Origin: an uncultured Bacteroidota bacterium
Lineage (GTDB): Bacteria > Bacteroidota > Bacteroidia > Chitinophagales > Chitinophagaceae
Reading direction: 5' to 3'
Length of the DNA: 6,688 nt
NCBI GenBank assembly: GCA_946479055.1
Contig: CAMLEX010000293.1
Location: 1 to 6,688 of the forward strand
Shown: in pieces, positions 1-6,071 of the stretch
Position numbering within the stretch: position 1 is the stretch's first letter
How the letters are laid out: every line of letters starts with the position of its first letter
Notes under the pieces: generated by a model
Seen by the model: the letters and a program-made list of their open reading frames with translations, nothing else
The model's database searches: none
Told to the model about the DNA's origin: nothing
Translations under genes and position numbers: made by a program

Positions 1-1571
1 ACTGGAATGAGCCGGTAGTGATTTTTCCACCGTATAAAATCGCGGTTGGATTTGTGAAAGAAGGAAGAAAAGATACGGCGAAGGATAATTATGCGGTGAT
101 GCACCAGCGTATTGGTTTTTATACATCAAAAAATAAGAGATTTTTCGCATTGGCTTATTATGGTATTGTGCTGGGCGAAAAAGATGATCCCAATGATGGC
201 AATGGTATAGGAAGAGTAATAAGAGAGATTAAAACCGATGGAACGTTTGGCCCCATTTATTTTTTGCGTTATAATCATTCATTTAATGAAAAGAATACAA
301 CTCACCCATTTTATAAATCAGCAAAAGACAGAGGTTTTATAGCTGCCTGTGAAGAATTTTTAAATACGCCTTTATTAATGATGCAGACAGTAGAAGAGGC
401 GGACCGCAATGATCCACTGATCCCTTTAAAAAAAGATTTCAAAGCTTTTAATTATTATCATTTACCCAATGGAAATACCGTGGGCTTATGGAAATATGCA
501 TTGACAAGTATCAGTAAAGACCACGGGAAGACGTGGCAATATAATCCAACAAGAGCACCGGGCTTTGTGAATGCCAATGCAAAGATCTGGGGGCAAAAAA
601 CAAGTGACGGTAAGTATGCAACAGTTTATAATCCTTCCGAGTTTCGATGGCCGTTGGCGTTATCTGTAAGCGATGATGGATTGAATTATGATAAGCTATT
701 GCTGGTAAATGGAGAGATCACTTCGATGCGTTACGGCGGTGCTTATAAAAGTTATGGACCACAATATGTAAGAGGGATACAGGAAATGGATGGTATCCCG
801 CCGGGTGGCAATATGTGGGTTACGTATAGCATGAATAAAGAAGATATGTGGGTGAGTAAAATACCCGTTCCGGTGCTGGACAAAGTTGCCATGGATGTAA
901 ATGATGCGTTTAGCAATATGAAGAATGGTGAAGAATTGAAATGGTGGAATATTTATAGTCCAGTTTTGTGCCGGGTGGGAGTAGAGAAGAACGGAAATTC
1001 AAATTCATTCGTTCGAAAAGACAGTGATGCGTTTGATCATATCGGAACAGTGAAGAACGGAAATTCCAAATCACTTGTCCTGAAGGACAGTGATCCGTTT
1101 GATTACGCAAAGGCCGAGCGGGTTTTTCCCAATTCGAAAAAAGTGGACATTGAATTTTCTGTGACACCACGACAGGATAATTACGGGAACCTTGAAATAG
1201 AACTCACCGATGCAAAAGGAACGCCCTGCCTGCGGCTGGTATTGGATTCTTCAGGATCGCTTACAACCAAAGCCGGTTATCGGAACAAATCTCTTGCAAA
1301 GTACAAGGCTGGAGAAACATTGAAAGTGAAGATCGAATTGAATACGATTACCCGTTTCTACACCTGTACAATCAATGACGGGAAAGCAAGTAATAATCTG
1401 TGTTTTGCACCGGTAGAAAGTGTGGAAAGAATTGTATTCAGAACAGGAAATATGAGACGTTTTCCGGATGCTGATACACCAACAGATCAGGTGTATGATT
1501 TGCCCGGCGCTGACAAAAGAGATAAAGAAGCCGTTTATTTTATTAATTATCTGAAGACGTCTGAACCATGA
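1..1571 (+). CDS. Sialidase-like (BNR/Asp-box) beta-propeller protein with C-terminal beta-sandwich, 5'-partial
   Basis: The reading frame is open to the left edge (codons in phase from position 3), so the GTG at 18 is probably internal and the true start and signal peptide lie outside. Residue numbers here count from that GTG. Residues about 1-285 look like a sialidase-type propeller: S166-W173 fits the Asp-box pattern SxDxGxTW, and S218-Y224 (SDDGLNY) is a degenerate second one. The propeller seems to end near NKEDMWVSKIPVP. After a linker carrying a 22-residue duplication (323-366), residues about 367-510 are beta-rich and resemble a LamG/concanavalin-type sandwich. Such proteins are usually annotated 'sialidase family' or 'exo-alpha-sialidase', but the neighbours argue against sialic acid; a rhamnose- or uronate-directed hydrolase or lyase of the GH145/PL propeller type is possible and unproven. 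The last codons (SEP, stop) lie in a dispersed-type repeat. The next gene starts 19 bases downstream. Propeller fold is well supported; activity is unknown. Confidence 0.8.
   Translation, partial: WNEPVVIFPPYKIAVGFVKEGRKDTAKDNYAVMHQRIGFYTSKNKRFFALAYYGIVLGEKDDPNDGNGIGRVIREIKTDGTFGPIYFLRYNHSFNEKNTTHPFYKSAKDRGFIAACEEFLNTPLLMMQTVEEADRNDPLIPLKKDFKAFNYYHLPNGNTVGLWKYALTSISKDHGKTWQYNPTRAPGFVNANAKIWGQKTSDGKYATVYNPSEFRWPLALSVSDDGLNYDKLLLVNGEITSMRYGGAYKSYGPQYVRGIQEMDGIPPGGNMWVTYSMNKEDMWVSKIPVPVLDKVAMDVNDAFSNMKNGEELKWWNIYSPVLCRVGVEKNGNSNSFVRKDSDAFDHIGTVKNGNSKSLVLKDSDPFDYAKAERVFPNSKKVDIEFSVTPRQDNYGNLEIELTDAKGTPCLRLVLDSSGSLTTKAGYRNKSLAKYKAGETLKVKIELNTITRFYTCTINDGKASNNLCFAPVESVERIVFRTGNMRRFPDADTPTDQVYDLPGADKRDKEAVYFINYLKTSEP
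986..1117 (+). repeat. 66-bp in-frame tandem duplication inside the propeller protein gene
   Basis: Two adjacent 66-bp units, 986-1051 and 1052-1117, start with the same 15 bases (gaagaacggaaattc) and match at 43 of the first 52 positions; the last 14 positions have diverged. The period is exactly 22 codons, so the frame is kept. The encoded units are E323-T344 and V345-A366, sharing KNGNS, KDSD and FD at the same spacing. The second copy (LKDSDPFDYAKAERVF) runs straight into the C-terminal sandwich and looks like the ancestral segment; the first looks like the added copy. Confidence 0.85.
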
Positions 1572-1590
1572 TTTATAGGATTAAAAGATT
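1559..1590 (+). repeat. Dispersed-type repeat, copy 1, spanning the stop codon of gene 1 and the gap to gene 2
   Basis: Positions 1559-1582 match 5941-5964 at 22 of 24 bases (core tctgaacc[a/g]tgatttat), followed by a shared aagatt a few bases on. The copy encodes the final Ser-Glu-Pro and the TGA stop of the propeller protein, and its tail forms the whole 19-base spacer before the ATG at 1591. I recall similar 'tctgaaccRtgattt' sequences scattered through Bacteroidota genomes; that is memory, not a search. Confidence 0.75.
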
Positions 1591-3126
1591 ATGAAGAAAA
1601 AGATTGTCATATTAGTCATTATACTTCCTGTTCTAATTCATGCACAGGTAAATAATAAACCTTTGGTGTTGAAGGCAGATAGTTTCAAACATTATGTTGA
1701 TTATTTCAACAACATGGAAGATGAGAGTATCAAACAAGCCATACCTAATGATAGTGCATGGTCCTGGATGAAAAAAAATATTCCATTGTTTGAATGTCCG
1801 CAACAGAATTTTGAAGAAATGTTTTATTACCGCTGGTGGACCCTGCGCAAGCATATTAAGAAAACGGAGAAGGGTTTTGTTTTTACAGAGTTTTTGATCC
1901 AGCGCAGTTATGCGGATAAATACAACCTGATAGCAAGTGGATTGGGGCATCATATTTATGAGTCCCGCTGGTTGCATGATAGAAAATACATGGATGACAA
2001 TCTTCAGGTATGGTACCGGGGCAACGATGGCAAGCCGTTGAAAAAACTTCGCTTTTACAGCAGCTGGAATATAGATGCTATTTACAACCGCTATTTAGTG
2101 AATGGAGATAAAAAATTTCTTGTTGAATTGCTACCTGATTTTAAAGAAGATTATAAAGCATGGGAGCAGGAAAAAAAATCAGGCAATGGTTTGTTCTGGC
2201 AATATGATGTAAGAGATGCAATGGAAGAAACCATCAGTGGGGGAAGAAAAGAAAAGAATGCACGTCCTTCCATCAATGGGTACATGTTTGGGAATGCCAA
2301 AGCTTTAGCAGCCATTGAAGCGTTGAATGGCAACCGGCAACAGGTGGATTTTTATAACCGCAAGGCTGATTCAATTAAACGACATACAGAGGCTAAACTC
2401 TGGAACAGTAAACATGAATTCTTTGAAGTATTAAAAGAAAAAGGCGATACACTGTCTAATGTAAAAGAAGAGATCGGTTTTATTCCCTGGTATTTTAATA
2501 TGCCGGATGATAAATATACTGTGGCCTGGAGAAGTTTAATGGATACGAAGACCTTTTGTGCTCCTTTTGGTATTACAACTGCAGACAGAAGTCACCCTGA
2601 ATTCCGGACACATGGTTGTTGTAAATGTGAATGGGACGGCGCTGTATGGCCTTTTGCTACTTCGCAGACATTGACTGCGATGGCTAACCTGCTCAATAAC
2701 TCCAAACAGGATGTGGTAGCTAACAGTAATTATTTTGATCTACTTGAAAGTTATGTGGAGTCACAATATTATCGTGGCCGGCCTTATATTGGAGAGTACC
2801 TGGATGAGAAAACCGGCTATTGGTTAAAAGGTGACGAGGAAAGAAGTCGTTATTATAACCACTCTACTTTCAATGACCTGGTCATAACAGGATTGGTTGG
2901 CTTAAGGCCCCGTGCAGATGATATGATTGAAGTAAATCCTTTACTGCCAAACGATAAATGGGATTGGTTTTGTTTGGATAATGTATTGTACCATGGTAAG
3001 ATTATTACCATTATTTGGGATAAGACAGGAGCAAAATATAAAAAAGGAAAAGGTTTAAGTGTATGGGTGAATGGTAAGAAAACAGCCAGCAGTATGAACT
3101 TACAAAAACTCACGGGTAAACTTTAA
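1591..3126 (+). CDS. Secreted (alpha/alpha)6-barrel glycoside hydrolase, MGH1/GH63-like
   Basis: This 511-residue protein starts with a Sec signal peptide (KKK, a hydrophobic stretch to about residue 17, likely cleavage after HA18 before Gln19); there is no lipobox Cys. The remainder fits the barrel shared by mannosylglycerate hydrolase, GH63 and GH37 trehalases. By motif analogy, D209 in YDVRDAMEE is the candidate general acid and E402 in GEYLDEKTG the candidate general base; WDGAVWP (348-354) corresponds to the conserved GPVWP-type barrel motif. YNHSTFNDLVITGLVGL and the following VNPLLP segment are, as I remember, typical of uncharacterised Bacteroidota homologues; the C-terminus is a short beta-rich tail. 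A CCxC cluster (C343, C344, C346) precedes the WDGAVWP motif. The start is placed at the ATG that gives a clean signal peptide; no clear Shine-Dalgarno is seen. The stop is one base before the GH2 start, implying co-transcription. The fold is likely; the substrate is unknown. Confidence 0.85.
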   Translation: MKKKIVILVIILPVLIHAQVNNKPLVLKADSFKHYVDYFNNMEDESIKQAIPNDSAWSWMKKNIPLFECPQQNFEEMFYYRWWTLRKHIKKTEKGFVFTEFLIQRSYADKYNLIASGLGHHIYESRWLHDRKYMDDNLQVWYRGNDGKPLKKLRFYSSWNIDAIYNRYLVNGDKKFLVELLPDFKEDYKAWEQEKKSGNGLFWQYDVRDAMEETISGGRKEKNARPSINGYMFGNAKALAAIEALNGNRQQVDFYNRKADSIKRHTEAKLWNSKHEFFEVLKEKGDTLSNVKEEIGFIPWYFNMPDDKYTVAWRSLMDTKTFCAPFGITTADRSHPEFRTHGCCKCEWDGAVWPFATSQTLTAMANLLNNSKQDVVANSNYFDLLESYVESQYYRGRPYIGEYLDEKTGYWLKGDEERSRYYNHSTFNDLVITGLVGLRPRADDMIEVNPLLPNDKWDWFCLDNVLYHGKIITIIWDKTGAKYKKGKGLSVWVNGKKTASSMNLQKLTGKL

Positions 3127-3127
3127 T

Positions 3128-5953
3128 ATGGAAAGGCGAAGTAGCACAAAGAACACGAAGTTTTACGCAAAGGACACTACGTCGTGTTCTTTGTGGTTCA
3201 TTGTGTCCTTCGTGCTCCTTTTTTCCACTGAGGTTTTTTCTCAACAAACAGAAAAGCAATATCTATCGGGTACTGGTAATGACAATACAGTAAACTGGGA
3301 ATTCTTTTGTACGGCAGGTATGAATGCAGGAAAATGGACAACCATTCCTGTTCCATCTTGTTGGGAACTGCAGGGCTTTGGTAAATATGATTATGGATTT
3401 GCCAAAGACAGTATAAGAGGAAAAGAAAAAGGGTTATATAAATATTCTTTCAATGTGCCTTTGGGGTGGAAGAGTAAAATCGTGAAGATCGTTTTTGAAG
3501 GTTCTATGACCGACACGGAAGTAAAGATCAACGGGCAATTAGCAGGAGAAATTCACCAGGGAGCTTTTTATGCATTCAACTATGATATAACAAAACTGCT
3601 GAAGTTTGGAGAGTCAAATTTGCTGGAAGTAGCTGTTGCAAAACATTCAGCGAACGAATCCGTGAATGCTGCAGAGCGAAGAGCTGATTTCTGGATATTC
3701 GGTGGCATTTTTCGTCCTGTGTATTTAGAAGCATTGCCTGTAACGAATATTGAAAAAGTTGTTGTAAATGCAAAAGGGGATGGAAGCTTCAACGCTTCTA
3801 TTTTTGTAAACGGGTATGCTGAAAAAGCGACAGTACAATTGTTTTCTCGTGATGGAAAATTGTTTGCCAAAGCTAATGGAACTGACACGGGTGATTCACA
3901 AACACAATTTTTGTTTTTGAATAAATTCTCATCACCAGGATTATGGAATGCCGAATCACCGGTTTTATACAAAGCCGTATTTACTATTTATAAAAATGGA
4001 AAAGCGGTACATACAGTTACAAAAAAAATTGGCTTCAGAACTATAGAAGTAAAACAAAGGGACGGAATCTATGTCAACGGGGAGAAAGTAAAAATGAAAG
4101 GCGTCAACCGCCATTCATTCTGGCCAACCAGCGGAAGAACGACCAGTAAAAAAATAAGTATTAATGATGTCCTGGAAATGAAAGATATGAACATGAATGC
4201 GGTTCGTATGAGTCATTATCCGCCGGATGATCATTTTCTTGATGCTTGTGATTCATTGGGATTATTTGTAATGGATGAACTGGCAGGCTGGCACGGTCAC
4301 TACGATACACCTACCGGAGCAAAGTTGTTGAAAGAAATGATCGAACATGATGTAAATCATCCTTCCATCATTATCTGGTCAAACGGGAATGAAGGCGGGC
4401 ATAATTTAGAACTGGATAGTTTGTTTACAGCTTTCGATATACAAAAGCGTCCGGTTGTGCATCCCTGGCAATTGTTTGGAGGTATTGAAACGCAACATTA
4501 CCGGGAGTATAATTATGGTATTGGCAATTATGAAAGCGGAAGAGAGATTGTTATGCCTACTGAATTCCTTCATGGACAATTGGATGGAGGCCATGGTGCA
4601 GGCCTCGAGGATTACTGGGAAAAAATGTGGCACAATCCTTTGAGCGCCGGCGGTTTTTTATGGGACTTTGCCGACCAGGGAGTAGTAAGAAAAGACAAGA
4701 AAGACTCATTGGATACAGATAAGTATCGTGGAGCGGATGGCATTGTTGGCCCTTATCATGAAAAAGAAGGAAGCTATTATGCGATCAAAGAGATATGGAG
4801 CCCGGTTTATTTTGAACGCAAAGAAATTACCGATCAATTTGATGGAAAGTTGATCATTGAAAACCGGTTTCACTTCACGAATATTAACCAATGTTCTTTT
4901 TCTTATAGTTTAAAAACATTAACGGCTCCTCATTTAAAAGAGAAAACCGGCAGCATCAATGCGCCTGCTATCAAGCCTTATGAGAAAGGAGTTTTGAAAA
5001 TTAGTTTACCCGCAGAGTGGAAAAACTATCATGTTCTATATATTACGGTAAAAGACAAAACCGGCAGAGAGATACTGACAAAAAGTTTTGCAATCATTCT
5101 TCCTTCGTATTTAGAAACGACGCTTACTTCACATGACGGAAACTCAGCTGCGCAATTAACTCAATCAGATAGTTTGTTTACAGTAAAGGCAAACAGAATC
5201 GAAGTTTCTATTCATAAAAGAACGGGATTGTTAACACAGGTAAAAAATGAAAAAGGAATTATACCTTTTAATAATGGTCCCATAATAGAAGAAGGTATCA
5301 ATAATTTCAGTGAGTTTGAGGCCAGGAAGGTAGAAAATAATATTATCATAAACTCCGCATATGATAAGAAGGTCCATTACAATACATTGGAATGGACCAT
5401 TTATTCAACCGGTATCATTAAAATGCAGATCAATTATTTCCCCGTGGCTTATTTTACTTCAGTCTTGGGCGTAAATTTTTCCTACCCTGAAAATCGTATT
5501 AAGGCAGTTACATACATGGGGGACGGCCCTTATCGTGTTTGGAAGAACAGGATGAAAGGAACACAATTTGGTGTATGGACAAAATCATATAATACTACAG
5601 AAACAGGCGAAGCTCCCTGGGCTTATCCTGAATTCAAAGGCTATCATTCCAATTTATACTGGGGTGTATTTAAAGGTGATGATCATTCTTTTAAAGTAGC
5701 GACAACCAATGAAGATATTTTTCTCCGTTTGTTTACACCTGCATGGAAAACAGATCAATGGCATAATTACGAGCCCATTTTTCCAAAGGGCGATATTTCA
5801 TTCATGCAGGGGATATCAGGTATTGGAACTAAAACTCAGCGGAACGAGACAACAGGTCCCATGGGCTTAAAGAATATTTTTTATGATTATGAAAAAGACC
5901 CGGCCAGGGCTTTGAAGATGGAATTGTATTTTGATTTTCTGTCTGAACCGTGA
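3128..5953 (+). CDS. Secreted GH2 beta-galactosidase-type glycoside hydrolase
   Basis: At 941 residues this is a full-length LacZ-like GH2 protein. Domains in order: signal peptide (1-38), sugar-binding jelly roll (about 43-205, with WTTIPVPSCWELQGFG), Ig-like domain (about 207-307), TIM barrel (about 309-575), a linking beta domain (about 590-675), and a beta-galactosidase small-chain-type domain (about 690-935, with GDGPYRVWKNR). Catalytic residues are visible: E422 in SNGNEGG as acid/base and E479 in MPTEFLHG as nucleophile; G325-H329 (GVNRH) and V359-P366 (VRMSHYPP) are the usual barrel motifs. It should cleave a beta-linked terminal sugar by retention, galactose being the default; beta-glucuronidase and other GH2 specificities are not excluded. 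The segment after E422's strand partner reads DELAGWHGHYDTP rather than the LacZ-type DEANIETHG, which hints at a different substrate. The start at 3128 is needed because R3, R4, K8, K11 and K15 form the n-region; no in-frame ATG follows until past the signal. The signal and the C-terminal SEP are repeat-derived. Confidence 0.93.
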   Translation: MERRSSTKNTKFYAKDTTSCSLWFIVSFVLLFSTEVFSQQTEKQYLSGTGNDNTVNWEFFCTAGMNAGKWTTIPVPSCWELQGFGKYDYGFAKDSIRGKEKGLYKYSFNVPLGWKSKIVKIVFEGSMTDTEVKINGQLAGEIHQGAFYAFNYDITKLLKFGESNLLEVAVAKHSANESVNAAERRADFWIFGGIFRPVYLEALPVTNIEKVVVNAKGDGSFNASIFVNGYAEKATVQLFSRDGKLFAKANGTDTGDSQTQFLFLNKFSSPGLWNAESPVLYKAVFTIYKNGKAVHTVTKKIGFRTIEVKQRDGIYVNGEKVKMKGVNRHSFWPTSGRTTSKKISINDVLEMKDMNMNAVRMSHYPPDDHFLDACDSLGLFVMDELAGWHGHYDTPTGAKLLKEMIEHDVNHPSIIIWSNGNEGGHNLELDSLFTAFDIQKRPVVHPWQLFGGIETQHYREYNYGIGNYESGREIVMPTEFLHGQLDGGHGAGLEDYWEKMWHNPLSAGGFLWDFADQGVVRKDKKDSLDTDKYRGADGIVGPYHEKEGSYYAIKEIWSPVYFERKEITDQFDGKLIIENRFHFTNINQCSFSYSLKTLTAPHLKEKTGSINAPAIKPYEKGVLKISLPAEWKNYHVLYITVKDKTGREILTKSFAIILPSYLETTLTSHDGNSAAQLTQSDSLFTVKANRIEVSIHKRTGLLTQVKNEKGIIPFNNGPIIEEGINNFSEFEARKVENNIIINSAYDKKVHYNTLEWTIYSTGIIKMQINYFPVAYFTSVLGVNFSYPENRIKAVTYMGDGPYRVWKNRMKGTQFGVWTKSYNTTETGEAPWAYPEFKGYHSNLYWGVFKGDDHSFKVATTNEDIFLRLFTPAWKTDQWHNYEPIFPKGDISFMQGISGIGTKTQRNETTGPMGLKNIFYDYEKDPARALKMELYFDFLSEP
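3143..3216 (+). repeat. Imperfect palindromic repeat inside the GH2 signal-peptide coding region
   Basis: Positions 3145-3158 (cacaaagaacacga) and 3182-3195 are perfect 14-base inverted repeats. A second pair, aaggacac at 3170-3177 and gtgtcctt at 3203-3210, overlaps the first. Read as one large palindrome centred between 3180 and 3181, 3166-3180 pairs with 3181-3195 (one mismatch, two G-T), and 3143-3156 pairs with 3203-3216 (two mismatches). The sequence is a four-fold alternation of a cacaaagaacacg-like word and its complement. I recall similar 'cacaaaggacacgaag' elements dispersed in many bacterial genomes. Here it lies fully within codons 6-30 of the GH2 gene. Confidence 0.8.
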
Positions 5954-5984
5954 TTTATGGGATTTTTGGGAGTAATAAGATTGC
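5941..5984 (+). repeat. Dispersed-type repeat, copy 2, spanning the GH2 stop codon
   Basis: Positions 5941-5964 match 1559-1582 at 22 of 24 bases, and a later aataagatt resembles the aaaagatt that ends the first copy, with a few extra bases between. As in copy 1 it encodes Ser-Glu-Pro followed by TGA, so the two unrelated enzymes share a C-terminal tripeptide and stop context through the DNA repeat rather than through protein homology. Confidence 0.75.
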
Positions 5985-5990
5985 CTGATA

Positions 5991-6020
5991 GCCCCGAAGG
6001 GGCAAAATATGAATAGAAAA
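5991..6020 (+). repeat. Hairpin repeat unit A between the GH2 and GH78 genes
   Basis: A perfect 5-bp stem, gcccc/ggggc with a gaa loop (5991-6003), is followed by the tail aaaatatgaatagaaaa. The tail matches that of unit B at 12 of 13 aligned bases. There is no run of T after the stem, so it is not a convincing intrinsic terminator on the + strand. Confidence 0.7.
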
Positions 6021-6039
6021 GTTGAATGATGATTTTTAA

Positions 6040-6071
6040 GAACCCTGAAGAGGTTCAATATAAATAGAATG
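6040..6071 (+). repeat. Hairpin repeat unit B, abutting the GH78 start codon
   Basis: A gaacc/ggttc stem around a 7-base loop (6040-6056) is followed by aatataaatagaatg, whose final atg is the rhamnosidase start. The stem ends 12 bases before the start codon, where it could influence ribosome access; that effect is inferred. The stem differs in sequence from unit A while the tail is nearly the same, which suggests two members of one repeat family with variable stems. Confidence 0.65.

Noticed and set aside
18..20. GTG at 18 as the true start of the propeller protein
   Set aside because: The frame is open upstream to the window edge and encodes WNEPV in continuity with the first blade; no signal peptide follows the GTG.
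1633..1977. Minus-strand open frame of 114 codons inside the MGH1-like gene
   Set aside because: It lies wholly opposite a well-supported enzyme gene, has no recognisable domain and no own upstream region; a shadow frame.
3191..3193. TTG at GH2 codon 22 as the real start, leaving the palindrome's left arm untranslated
   Set aside because: It would remove all basic residues of the n-region, leaving a poor signal peptide; ATG 3128 is more plausible although no Shine-Dalgarno supports it.
3580..3972. Minus-strand open frame of 130 codons inside the GH2 gene
   Set aside because: It is opposite the conserved jelly-roll and Ig-like domains; composition is explained by the coding strand.
4455..4643. 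Plus-strand open frame of 62 codons inside the GH2 catalytic barrel
   Set aside because: It overlaps the codons for the nucleophile region in another frame, with no independent evidence of coding.
5991..6056. Intrinsic terminators after the GH2 gene
   Set aside because: Both stems are only about 5 bp and neither is followed by a T run on the + strand; the shared tails mark them as repeats instead.
5867..6058. Minus-strand open frame of 63 codons across the GH2 3' end and the gap
   Set aside because: It runs through two repeats and the end of a real gene and resembles no protein I know.
5991..6071. A minimal CRISPR array or riboswitch
   Set aside because: There are only two units, the stems differ, and the constant part is a short AT-rich tail; no known riboswitch core is visible.
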